Shown one piece after another: positions 1-6,544 of a stretch of 9,687 nt of DNA. Position 1 is the stretch's first letter; the number at the start of each line of letters is the position of its first letter. The position numbers were made by a program, and so were the translations under genes. Location of the stretch: positions 1-9,687 of the forward strand of contig CAZKWC010000089.1 in the NCBI GenBank assembly GCA_964556425.1, given 5' to 3'. This DNA comes from JALQUL01 sp964556425. Its GTDB lineage: Bacteria; Pseudomonadota; Gammaproteobacteria; Burkholderiales; Burkholderiaceae_C. Under the pieces are notes generated by a model. It saw only the letters and a program-made list of their open reading frames with translations, did no database searches and had not been told where the DNA came from.

Positions 1-870
1 AGTTTTGCTGTAGAGGTTCAATTTCAAAAAGTCACACAAGATGTGTATGTTCATATTGGTGAGTTAGGGCAGCGTTCTACAAGCAACGAAGGATTAAACG
101 CCAACATAGGTTTAGTGCTTACTCCAGAGGGCGCAGTACTTATAGATAGTGGAGCTACTTTTAAAAGTGCTATGCAAATTCATGAGGCGGTTAAAAAAAT
201 TACTAATCAACCCATCAAGTGGGTGATTAATACGGGTGGTCAAGATCATAGATGGTTAGGGAATGGGTATTTTCTCGCTCAAGGTGCACAAATAATTGCT
301 CAGCAAAATGCCATTGCAGATATGAAAAACAGAGGTGGCGAGCATTTGGCGGGGTTAAGCAGGGTGCTTGGTGATTTGGTCAATCAAACTAAGCCAACTT
401 TGCCTAATTATTGGATTAAAAATCCAGATGAAAGTTTGAACTTAGGCGGTGTATTATTTGAATTAAAACATAGAGGTGGTGCACACACACCGGGTGATAT
501 GTTGGTTTGGTTGCCTGCTAAAAAAATCATGTTTTCTGGTGATGTGGTGTATGTGAACAGAATGTTAGGCGTGCTTCCAGTGAGTCGTACTCAAACATGG
601 TTAGCTACATTTGCTGAAATAGAGAAATTAGCCCCACAACATATTATTCCAGGACATGGTCAAGTATGTGATTTAAAACTCGCCAAAGCCGATACTCAAG
701 CTTATTTATTGGCGCTTACTGATCATATGAAAAAAGCAATAGATAATGGACTTGATATTTCGACTGCAATCCAATCATTTAATTCTCAGCCTTTTAGCTA
801 TTTATTAAACTCAGCTGAACTTATTCCAGGAAACTCTAGTAGGACTTATTTAGAAATAGAAAGTCAATAA
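1..870 (+). CDS. Metallo-beta-lactamase-fold hydrolase, 5' end outside the window
   Basis: The reading frame is open to the left edge, so the GTG at 43 is not a convincing start; codons 1-14 already read as the usual strand before the VYVHIGELG motif. Numbering from the edge, the fold landmarks are NIGLVLTPEGAVLIDSG (35-51), the metal-motif region NTGGQDHRWLGN (77-88), HTPGD (162-166), FSGDVVY (179-185) and IIPGHGQ (215-221). These fit the MBL superfamily and recall the SoxH-like/quinoprotein-associated branch, whose members often carry an export signal; that part would lie outside the window. The first two histidines of the canonical HxHxDH motif are replaced (Thr78 and Gly80), while Asp82, His83, His162, Asp181 and His219 remain, so a one-metal or altered centre is likely. 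The protein ends naturally at TAA. Substrate is unknown, and a link to the aminobenzoate genes is not shown. Fold assignment is firm, function is not. Confidence 0.85.
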   Translation, partial: SFAVEVQFQKVTQDVYVHIGELGQRSTSNEGLNANIGLVLTPEGAVLIDSGATFKSAMQIHEAVKKITNQPIKWVINTGGQDHRWLGNGYFLAQGAQIIAQQNAIADMKNRGGEHLAGLSRVLGDLVNQTKPTLPNYWIKNPDESLNLGGVLFELKHRGGAHTPGDMLVWLPAKKIMFSGDVVYVNRMLGVLPVSRTQTWLATFAEIEKLAPQHIIPGHGQVCDLKLAKADTQAYLLALTDHMKKAIDNGLDISTAIQSFNSQPFSYLLNSAELIPGNSSRTYLEIESQ

Positions 871-998
871 AAAAGTGAATAAAATAGGAGTTATTCGATT
901 TTTTGGTTTGCAAAGACTAATTCCGAGGGCGATTACCAATTCATGTTGCCAGTAGTAGAAGTCATCAAGAATCGCTAGGTCAAAATTAAAACTTAAAA
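871..998. other. Intergenic gap upstream of the MarR gene
   Basis: This 128-bp gap separates two co-oriented genes. No promoter with good -35 and -10 boxes stands out. TTGCCA at 946-951 is a fair -35 candidate, but nothing like TATAAT lies 16-18 bases downstream. A perfect 8-bp palindrome, TTTGCAAA, is at 907-914. AGGAG at 886-890 is followed seven bases later by an ATT-initiated 26-codon frame ending at 976-978, which I do not call as a gene. No good Shine-Dalgarno sequence precedes the MarR start. Confidence 0.5.
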
Positions 999-1511
999 AT
1001 GCAAAAAACACCTATTAATTCTTCAGTTTCGATTTCAGAGCACCCGCAAGAGCTTAGACTCTGGTTGCGTTTGCTCACCTGTACACAACTCATAGAGACT
1101 CAGGTTAAAAATCAATTGCGTGAGCATTTTTCAACTACATTGTCTAGGTTCGACCTGTTGTCTCAGCTAGAGCGGGCACCAGACGGTTTAAAAATGAACG
1201 AGCTGTCTAAACGTTTAATGGTGACCAGTGGTAACGTAACAGGTATAACCGATCAATTGGTGAGTGATGGCTTGGTGACTAGAGTGGCAGTACCCCAAGA
1301 TAGACGTGCATTTTTAATTCAAATGACGCCTCTTGGTAGGGCAAAATTTAATGAAATGGCGCAACTTCATGAACAATGGATTGTGAATGCCTTTGCCAAC
1401 TTATCTGACTCAGAAATTGGCCAGTTATACGGCTTATTAAACAAGGTCAAAGAAAAAAATGCGGGCAACTCTCAATCTGATCTAGACCCTAGGCATCATC
1501 CAGTGAATTAA
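999..1511 (+). CDS. MarR-family transcriptional regulator
   Basis: A 170-residue winged-helix regulator, slightly longer than the usual ~150. Residues about 18-55 form the helical dimerisation/ligand part. The helix-turn-helix lies around 66-90 (MNELSKRLMVTSGNVTGITDQLVSDGLV), followed by the wing RVAVPQDRRAFLIQMT with the family's Asp-Arg-Arg (101-103). Residues from about 155 on are a polar, probably disordered tail. MarR proteins usually repress until an aromatic acid or its CoA thioester binds. A MarR-like regulator is part of the Azoarcus evansii 2-aminobenzoate cluster, so control of the convergent operon by anthranilate or its CoA ester is a reasonable inference. ATG at 999 is the only sensible start because an in-frame TAA lies at 987-989. 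It has no clear ribosome binding site, which suggests weak translation or a very short leader. Confidence 0.9.
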   Translation: MQKTPINSSVSISEHPQELRLWLRLLTCTQLIETQVKNQLREHFSTTLSRFDLLSQLERAPDGLKMNELSKRLMVTSGNVTGITDQLVSDGLVTRVAVPQDRRAFLIQMTPLGRAKFNEMAQLHEQWIVNAFANLSDSEIGQLYGLLNKVKEKNAGNSQSDLDPRHHPVN

Positions 1512-1557
1512 TTTTTTGTGGCAATAGTAGGCCGCAAAAATGATCCAACTATTTTTT
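1512..1557. terminator. Candidate terminator between convergent genes
   Basis: Two competing inverted repeats fill the gap between the MarR and RidA stop codons. The stronger pairs 1513-1522 (TTTTTGTGGC) with 1531-1540 (GCCGCAAAAA): ten pairs including one G-U, with an 8-base loop. It is not directly followed by a U-tract on either strand. The second pairs AATAGT (1523-1528) with ACTATT (1548-1553), plus GG/CC (1530-1531 with 1545-1546) across an A/A mismatch, and runs straight into T6 at 1552-1557. The second has plus-strand intrinsic-terminator form, so it would end the MarR transcript. Termination of the minus-strand operon here is less clear. Confidence 0.4.
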
Positions 1558-1948
1558 AATCGGGCACTACTGCAGTGACTTCAATTTCAACTTTTGCTCT
1601 GTCTTCTACTAAAGTATTCACTTCTACTGCTGTCATAGCGGCATTAAAACTCCCAATCAGTTCTCTAAATGCTTTGCCAATTTCTGGGTAGGCAGCAACG
1701 TATTCTTGTTTGTTAGTCACATACCAAGTCATACGTACTATATGCTCGGGTTTGCCACCACCAGCAGCTAAAACTTCCACCACATTTTGTAGGGCTTGCC
1801 GCACTTGCTCTGCCATATCATCGGTATGAAAAACGCCTTGTGCATCCCAGCCAATCATGCCAGCCACAAATATCATTCGGCCACGTGCGCTAACGCCATT
1901 GGCATAACCACGAGGGCGAGGCCATCCGGGGGGTAATAGTGTTTGCAT
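1556..1948 (-). CDS. RidA/YjgF-family protein, candidate enamine/imine deaminase of the pathway
   Basis: A complete 130-residue single-domain Rid protein, normal family length. Recognisable segments are the N-terminal PPGWPRPRGYANGV, the strand MIFVAGMIGWDAQG (25-38), the helix with QVRQALQNVVEVL (48-60) and the C-terminal AVEVNTLVEDRAKVEIEV. Archetypal RidA carries an arginine in the motif VEVARLP that binds the carboxylate of imino acids; the equivalent here is Thr112 (VEVNTL), so it belongs to another Rid subgroup and may bind a substrate without a free carboxylate. A 'putative translation inhibitor' of this family is part of the Azoarcus abm cluster. Because 2-amino-5-oxocyclohex-1-enecarboxyl-CoA is an enamine and a CoA ester, I infer that this protein could hydrolyse off the amino group. 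It is the last gene of the operon, ten bases after the ligase stop. Confidence 0.88.
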   Translation of the reverse strand: MQTLLPPGWPRPRGYANGVSARGRMIFVAGMIGWDAQGVFHTDDMAEQVRQALQNVVEVLAAGGGKPEHIVRMTWYVTNKQEYVAAYPEIGKAFRELIGSFNAAMTAVEVNTLVEDRAKVEIEVTAVVPD

Positions 1949-1953
1949 AATAG

Positions 1954-1961
1954 TTTCCTTA
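1954..1961 (-). promoter_or_regulatory. Ribosome binding site overlapping the ligase stop codon
   Basis: On the minus strand TAAGGAAA combines the ligase stop codon TAA with the Shine-Dalgarno AAGGA of the RidA gene, with about seven bases to its ATG. Terminating ribosomes would sit on the RidA start region, so the two products are probably translationally coupled. Confidence 0.7.
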
Positions 1962-3572
1962 AGAGTTTTCTTTTAATTTAAAGCGTTGTAATTTGCCAGT
2001 AGCAGTTCTTGGAAGTTGTTCTACAAATTCAATTGCTCTTGGATATTTATAAGGAGCTACCGTATTTTTTACAAAATCTTGCAGCGCTTGAGTTAATTCT
2101 GGACTAGCAATAAACCCAACTTTGAGTACAACAAAGGCTTTTACAATTTGGCCTCTTTCTTCATTGGCTACCCCTATAACAGCACATTCAGCTACTGCTT
2201 CATTTTGCATGAGTGCATCTTCTACTTCTGGAGCTGCAATGTTGTAGCCGGCTGAAATAATCATGTCGTCGGTTCGGGCTTGATAAAAAAAGTATCCATC
2301 AGAATCCATTAAATAAGTGTCACCGGTAATATTCCAGCCGTTTTGCACATACTTTTTTTGTCTCTCATCGGCTAAATAACGGCATCCAGTGGGTCCTTTA
2401 ACGGCTAAAAAACCAACTGTTCCAGGGGCTAACTCTTGCCCATTGGCATCCACCACTTTTGCTTGATAACCACTTACTACTTTGCCGGTTGCACCAGGCT
2501 TTACATTGTCTTCGGTGTGTGAAATAAAAATATGCAGCATCTCGGTTGCGCCAATACCGTCTATGAGTTCTATACCTGTACTTTCTTTCCAAAGTTGTCG
2601 GGTAGAGGCCGGTAGTGCTTCGCCGGCAGAAACACATTTACGCAGGCTACTGCCTTTTAAGCCATGTTCTTGCAAGGCAATGGCCCTGTAGGAGGTGGGC
2701 GCTGTAAATAAAATACTGGCTTTAAATTCTTCAATGCCAGCAATTAATTGTGCTGGACTGGCTTTTTCTAATAAAACAGTAGAGGCACCAATTGCCATTG
2801 GAAATAGTACCAAACCGCCTAAACCAAAGGTAAATGCCAAAGGCGGGCTACCAATAAATACATCGTCTGCTGTGGCTTTTAAAACCGATTGTGGCCAACA
2901 TTGACAAGCGGCAATTAGGTCACGATGAAAGTGCATAGTCGCTTTAGGAACCCCAGTAGTACCAGAGGTAAAACCTAATAAGCAGGTATCGGTGGCAGCA
3001 GTGGTTACATTGTTAAACTGATGTGAAGCCCGTGCCATAGCATTTTCTAAACTATTATTTTCCTCAGAGTTAAAAAATAAAATATGTTGAAGAGTAGTAT
3101 TTTTAGAGTCTAATAAATTGATTTCGTCGGCTAAATTGGCATCCACTAAAGCATGACTAATTTGTGCAATTGAAATAATGGTTTGTAATTCTTTAGCACG
3201 TAATAATGGCATGGTGGCCACTGCAATAGCACCCGCTTTTATAACGGCAAACCAACAAGCTACCATCATGGGATTATTGGGTGCACGTAATAAAACTCGG
3301 TTGCCAGCAATTAAGCCCATTTCCTTGACTAACACATTGGCAATTTGGTTGGCGCGTTCTTGTAATTGTGAATAAGTCCAAGTCACTCCTGCTGCACGAA
3401 GACAAATTCTTGCGCCATTACCTTGATCAATATGCTTATCTAATAATTCTGTTGCGCAGTTGAAATAATCAGGCAATTGCAACTCTGGTAAGTCAAAAAC
3501 AAACTCAGGTTGTTGCTCTAATGGTGGCAGATGGTCAATGGCAAATGTGTCAATATGGGATGTTTGTATCAT
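1959..3572 (-). CDS. abmG: 2-aminobenzoate-CoA ligase (AMP-forming aryl-CoA synthetase)
   Basis: Activates an aromatic carboxylate, most likely anthranilate, with ATP and CoA through an acyl-adenylate in the cytoplasm; first step of the pathway. From the start at 3572 it has 537 residues, normal for benzoate/2-aminobenzoate-CoA ligases. ANL-superfamily motifs are all present: P-loop FTSGTTGVPKA (201-211), SPPLAFTFGLGG in the acyl pocket region (242-253), GIGATEML (339-346), ITGDTY (415-420), hinge region RTDDMIISAGYNI (433-445) and the C-terminal catalytic lysine in RTATGKLQ (Lys527). A longer frame opens at 3611 and would overlap the acyl-CoA dehydrogenase gene, but GGAG at 3579-3582 sits six bases before the ATG at 3572, so the shorter start is preferred. 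The ligase family is certain; anthranilate rather than benzoate or salicylate as substrate rests on neighbours. Confidence 0.9.
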   Translation of the reverse strand: MIQTSHIDTFAIDHLPPLEQQPEFVFDLPELQLPDYFNCATELLDKHIDQGNGARICLRAAGVTWTYSQLQERANQIANVLVKEMGLIAGNRVLLRAPNNPMMVACWFAVIKAGAIAVATMPLLRAKELQTIISIAQISHALVDANLADEINLLDSKNTTLQHILFFNSEENNSLENAMARASHQFNNVTTAATDTCLLGFTSGTTGVPKATMHFHRDLIAACQCWPQSVLKATADDVFIGSPPLAFTFGLGGLVLFPMAIGASTVLLEKASPAQLIAGIEEFKASILFTAPTSYRAIALQEHGLKGSSLRKCVSAGEALPASTRQLWKESTGIELIDGIGATEMLHIFISHTEDNVKPGATGKVVSGYQAKVVDANGQELAPGTVGFLAVKGPTGCRYLADERQKKYVQNGWNITGDTYLMDSDGYFFYQARTDDMIISAGYNIAAPEVEDALMQNEAVAECAVIGVANEERGQIVKAFVVLKVGFIASPELTQALQDFVKNTVAPYKYPRAIEFVEQLPRTATGKLQRFKLKENS

Positions 3573-3578
3573 ATTTAT

Positions 3579-3582
3579 CTCC
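3579..3582 (-). promoter_or_regulatory. Shine-Dalgarno deciding the ligase start
   Basis: GGAG on the minus strand is followed by ATAAAT and then ATG at 3572. No comparable site precedes the upstream in-frame ATG at 3611, which lies inside the previous gene. The ATG at 3584 is immediately in front of this site and cannot use it. Confidence 0.7.
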
Positions 3583-3600
3583 ATAAGCAAAAATGGCGCT

Positions 3601-4776
3601 TCATGCAGCACTAGCCGAATTAAATTGGCGAATTAGCTCGCGAGCAATAATGAGTTGTTGCACTTCTGTGGCGCCTTCATAAATTCGTAATGACCTAATT
3701 TCTCGGTAAAGTCGCTCTACTGGTACTTCACTCACTACCCCCATGCCACCCCAAATTTGTACTGCTGCATCTATGACTTGTTGGGCATTTTCTGTGGCAG
3801 TCATTTTGGCCATGGCCGCCTCTTTGGTCACGTTCTGACCTAAGTCTCTCATCCAAGCGGCTCTATAGGTTAATAAGGCTGCGCTATCAATGGCGGTTGC
3901 CATTTGTGCTAGTTTGGCTTGAGTTAACTGAAAGTCAGCCAACACTCCTTTCATCATTTTGCGAGTGCTAGCTCTTTGCAAAGCTTGGTCTAGGGCTAGT
4001 CTGGCAAAACCTAATGCCGCCGCTGCTACCGAGGTTCTAAATACATCAAGGGTACGCATTGCAATTTTAAAACCATCGCCTGAGGCACCAATTCTTTGTG
4101 ATGCGTCAATACGGCATTGATTGAATTTTAATCGTGCCAAGGGGTGAGGAGCGATGACATCAATACGTTCGGCAATTTCAAAACCAGGGCTTTGTGCATC
4201 TACAATAAATGCCGAAATTCCTTTGGCACCAGGAGCCTCTCCGGTACGAGCAAATACAACATAAAAATCCGCAATGCCTCCATTGGAGATCCAGGTTTTT
4301 TCACCGTTTAAAACATAAGTATTTCCATCTTCTGAAAGCGTGGCAGTGCAAGCCATAGCGGCCACGTCAGAACCTGCGTCGGGTTCTGATAAAGCAAAGG
4401 CAGCAATTGCTTGACCCTTTGCAACTTTGCCTAGGTATTTTTCTTTTTGTTCTGGGCTACCCTGTAAAGAAATCGCGCCAGAGCCCAAGCCCTGCATAGC
4501 AAAAGCAAAATCGGCAAGGCCATTATGCCTAGCCAAGGTTTCTCTAATAATACAAATGGCACGAGTGTCGATAGAGGCGGGTAGCGCAGGATTGGCTACC
4601 GCATATTGTAGCCAGCCGGCTTGGCCTAATTGTTGCACCAAGGTTTTACATTGTTCATCAGCATGAGTAGGCTGCGGATGTGAGATATTTTGCGCCGCCC
4701 ATGTCTCAAGTTCGTGTGCTAATTGCCGATGCGAATCATCCAAAAAAGGCCAATCAAGATAAGTGGTATCTGCCAT
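3601..4776 (-). CDS. Acyl-CoA dehydrogenase of the aminobenzoate pathway
   Basis: FAD-dependent alpha,beta-dehydrogenation of an acyl-CoA thioester, passing electrons to ETF; here presumably on an alicyclic or ring-opened intermediate. The 391 residues are full length. Visible are the flavin/substrate signature FALSEPDAGSDVAAM (127-141), GEKTWISNGG (158-167), RTSVAAAALG (247-256), QIWGGMGV (340-347) and the C-terminal VERLYREIRSLRIYEGATE. Glu367 in IYEGATE aligns with the catalytic base of medium/short-chain acyl-CoA dehydrogenases, so the enzyme should be active. The start codon is one base after the crotonase stop (TAA A ATG), with the Shine-Dalgarno AAAGG inside the crotonase's last codons, implying translational coupling. 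An acyl-CoA dehydrogenase is one of the three beta-oxidation enzymes in the Azoarcus abm cluster. The exact substrate is unknown. Confidence 0.9.
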   Translation of the reverse strand: MADTTYLDWPFLDDSHRQLAHELETWAAQNISHPQPTHADEQCKTLVQQLGQAGWLQYAVANPALPASIDTRAICIIRETLARHNGLADFAFAMQGLGSGAISLQGSPEQKEKYLGKVAKGQAIAAFALSEPDAGSDVAAMACTATLSEDGNTYVLNGEKTWISNGGIADFYVVFARTGEAPGAKGISAFIVDAQSPGFEIAERIDVIAPHPLARLKFNQCRIDASQRIGASGDGFKIAMRTLDVFRTSVAAAALGFARLALDQALQRASTRKMMKGVLADFQLTQAKLAQMATAIDSAALLTYRAAWMRDLGQNVTKEAAMAKMTATENAQQVIDAAVQIWGGMGVVSEVPVERLYREIRSLRIYEGATEVQQLIIARELIRQFNSASAA

Positions 4777-4777
4777 T

Positions 4778-5662
4778 TTAGTTGCCTTTAAATTGCGGTT
4801 TTTGTTTGGCTACAAATGCTTCATAAGCTCTAGTAAAGTCTTGGGTGAGCATACAAATTGCCTGGGCTTGAGCTTCTGCTTCTATGGCTTGTTCTATGGT
4901 CATCGACCATTCTTGATGCAGCATAGTCTTAGTGATACCATTGGCAAAACTAGGACCACTGGCAATTTCTTTGGCCATTGTTTGTACTTGCTCAAGTAAG
5001 TCTTCTGGGCTACACAAGCGGTTGAAGTAACCCCAGCGTTCGGCTTCTTCGCCGCCTAAACTTCGGCCGGTGTATAACAAATCACTGGCTCTGCCTTGGC
5101 CAATAATACGAGGCAAAATAGCGCATGCTCCCATATCACAAGCTGCCAAACCGACCTTGTTAAATAAAAATGCAGTCTTGCTTCTAGCTGTGCCAAATCG
5201 TAAATCAGAGGCCATTGCCATAATCGCTCCAGCGCCAGCACAAACTCCATCTACGGCTGCAATAATAGGTTGTGGGCAAGTGCGCATGTTCTTGACTAAC
5301 TCACCTGTCATGCGGGTAAACATGAGTAACTCGGGGGCTTTTAGTGCCACTAGCGGGCCAATAATTTCATGTACATCACCACCAGAACAAAAGTTATTTC
5401 CAGCTCCATGAATCACAATCGCATGAATGTCTTTGGCCCATTTGAGTTGATGAAATAAGTCTCTTAATTCGGCATAACTTTCAAAGGTAAGGGGGTTTTT
5501 ACGTTCAGGCCTATTTAAGGTAATGGTGGCCACACTATTTTCTACTTGCCATAAAAAATGTTGTGCTTCATAGTCCTTTAAGGGTCTATGGTTTCCTGCT
5601 AATAAACCAGCATCAACTGTGTGGTAATAACTATCGTTTGAGTTATTTTCAGGGGAGGACAT
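4778..5662 (-). CDS. Crotonase-fold enoyl-CoA hydratase/isomerase family protein
   Basis: A 294-residue crotonase-superfamily protein with an unusual N-terminal extension of about 35 residues before the core begins (LWQVENSVATITLNRPERKN). Oxyanion-hole elements are present: FCSGGDV (91-97) and AVDGVCAGAGA (136-146). The two glutamates that act in classical hydratases are both missing: Ile147 stands where the first is expected, and the second falls at Asn168/Lys169 in LFNKVGL. A nearby Asp176 in CDMGA is a candidate catalytic acid/base. The protein may therefore hydrolyse a C-C bond or isomerise rather than hydrate; crotonase-fold ring-cleaving hydrolases such as BadI and the related MenB use other residues. 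AAAGGA at 5671-5676 lies eight bases before the ATG and supports the start. An enoyl-CoA hydratase-like gene is part of the Azoarcus abm set. Confidence 0.88.
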   Translation of the reverse strand: MSSPENNSNDSYYHTVDAGLLAGNHRPLKDYEAQHFLWQVENSVATITLNRPERKNPLTFESYAELRDLFHQLKWAKDIHAIVIHGAGNNFCSGGDVHEIIGPLVALKAPELLMFTRMTGELVKNMRTCPQPIIAAVDGVCAGAGAIMAMASDLRFGTARSKTAFLFNKVGLAACDMGACAILPRIIGQGRASDLLYTGRSLGGEEAERWGYFNRLCSPEDLLEQVQTMAKEIASGPSFANGITKTMLHQEWSMTIEQAIEAEAQAQAICMLTQDFTRAYEAFVAKQKPQFKGN

Positions 5663-5754
5663 TGTAGGTTTCCTTTGGTTTCTAAATAGAGGTTTGCCAG
5701 AGAGTTGATTGAAGGGTTTTAGTCATGATCAAGTTACAGATTTTTCAGCCTGAA
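5663..5754 (-). other. 92-base gap inside the operon
   Basis: This is the only sizeable gap in the operon. It carries the crotonase ribosome binding site (5671-5676). A small palindrome, TTCAG-C-CTGAA, lies around 5744-5754 next to the SDR stop; its loop is too small and no U-tract follows, so it is not a terminator. No protein-coding gene is evident. An internal promoter or processing site is possible but not demonstrable. Confidence 0.4.
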
Positions 5755-6537
5755 TTACATGACTTCACCACCACACACAGAAATCGATTGACCGCTGATC
5801 GCACTAGCTCCTTCACTGCATAACCACACCACCGCATTAGCGACTTCATTGGTTTGAATAAGCCGACCTTGCGGATTAGCTGCTGTGAGTTGGGCTTTTG
5901 CTTGTTCAATGGTGCGGCCAGTTTTTTCTACAATTCGAGCTATGCTTTCGCGCACTATCTCGGTTTCGGTATAACCAGGGCAAACCGCATTCACAGTAAT
6001 TCCTTTTTTGGCAGTTTCTAGGGCGACCGACTTCGTTAAACCAATTACACCATGTTTGGCAGCGCTATAGGCTGCCACATAGGCATAGCCTACTTGCCCT
6101 GCGGTGCTGGCTATATTAATAATTCTGCCCCAACCCGCTTGTTGCATATCGGGCAATGCAGCTTGCATGGTTAACATAGAGCCTGTTAAATTGACATTCA
6201 ACATTTGTTGCCATAGTGCCATGTCGGTTTTTAAAAAGGCTGCACTAATCGCTTGGCCTGCATTGTTAATTAAAATTTCTACATTTCCAAAACGAGCTTT
6301 AGCCTTGGCAAATGCTTGTTGCACTTGTGTTTGGTTGCTTACATCGGCCTGTGCGACAAAAATATGTTCAGGGTTGGTGTTGGCTAAGTTTTGTAAAACA
6401 TCTAAACGCCTGCCCACTACACTCACATTCATACCCTGCTCTACTAAGGCTTTTGCGATGGCAATACCTATGCCTGTGCCACCACCCGTTACGAGAGCAT
6501 GACGTTTTTTTGAAGCGCTAGCATTGGCTGTACTCAT
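5755..6537 (-). CDS. Short-chain dehydrogenase/reductase (3-hydroxyacyl-CoA dehydrogenase-like)
   Basis: A 260-residue classical SDR that oxidises or reduces a hydroxy/keto group with a nicotinamide cofactor. The Rossmann motif TGGGTGIG is at 17-24, NNAG at 91-94, and the catalytic tetrad can be read as Asn116 (NVNLTG), Ser144 (NIAST), Tyr157 and Lys161 (YSAAK), with CPGYTET after it. VVGRR at the end of the second strand (about 40-44) has no acidic residue at the usual NAD-selecting position, which hints at NADP(H). In the Azoarcus abm cluster an SDR of this sort is assigned as the beta-oxidation 3-hydroxyacyl-CoA dehydrogenase; an equally possible role is handling the 5-oxo group on the ring. 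It starts seven bases after the fusion-enzyme stop and has only a weak ribosome binding site, so coupling is likely. Confidence 0.88.
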   Translation of the reverse strand: MSTANASASKKRHALVTGGGTGIGIAIAKALVEQGMNVSVVGRRLDVLQNLANTNPEHIFVAQADVSNQTQVQQAFAKAKARFGNVEILINNAGQAISAAFLKTDMALWQQMLNVNLTGSMLTMQAALPDMQQAGWGRIINIASTAGQVGYAYVAAYSAAKHGVIGLTKSVALETAKKGITVNAVCPGYTETEIVRESIARIVEKTGRTIEQAKAQLTAANPQGRLIQTNEVANAVVWLCSEGASAISGQSISVCGGEVM

Positions 6538-6544
6538 GATGATT

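Noticed and set aside
3573..3611. Longer ligase start at 3611, adding 13 residues
   Set aside because: It would overlap the previous gene by 11 bases and lacks a ribosome binding site, while GGAG is ideally placed for the ATG at 3572.
5070..5411. Plus-strand open frame of 113 codons
   Set aside because: It lies wholly inside the crotonase gene on the opposite strand, has no recognisable domain and no separate ribosome binding site.
5681..5728. Short minus-strand ATG frame (about 14 codons) in the intra-operon gap
   Set aside because: It has no ribosome binding site and no recognisable sequence; this is expected by chance.
6104..6502. Plus-strand open frame of 132 codons
   Set aside because: It is antisense to the SDR gene, whose Rossmann and catalytic motifs are intact; the composition, rich in Cys, Ala and Leu, is that of a shadow frame.
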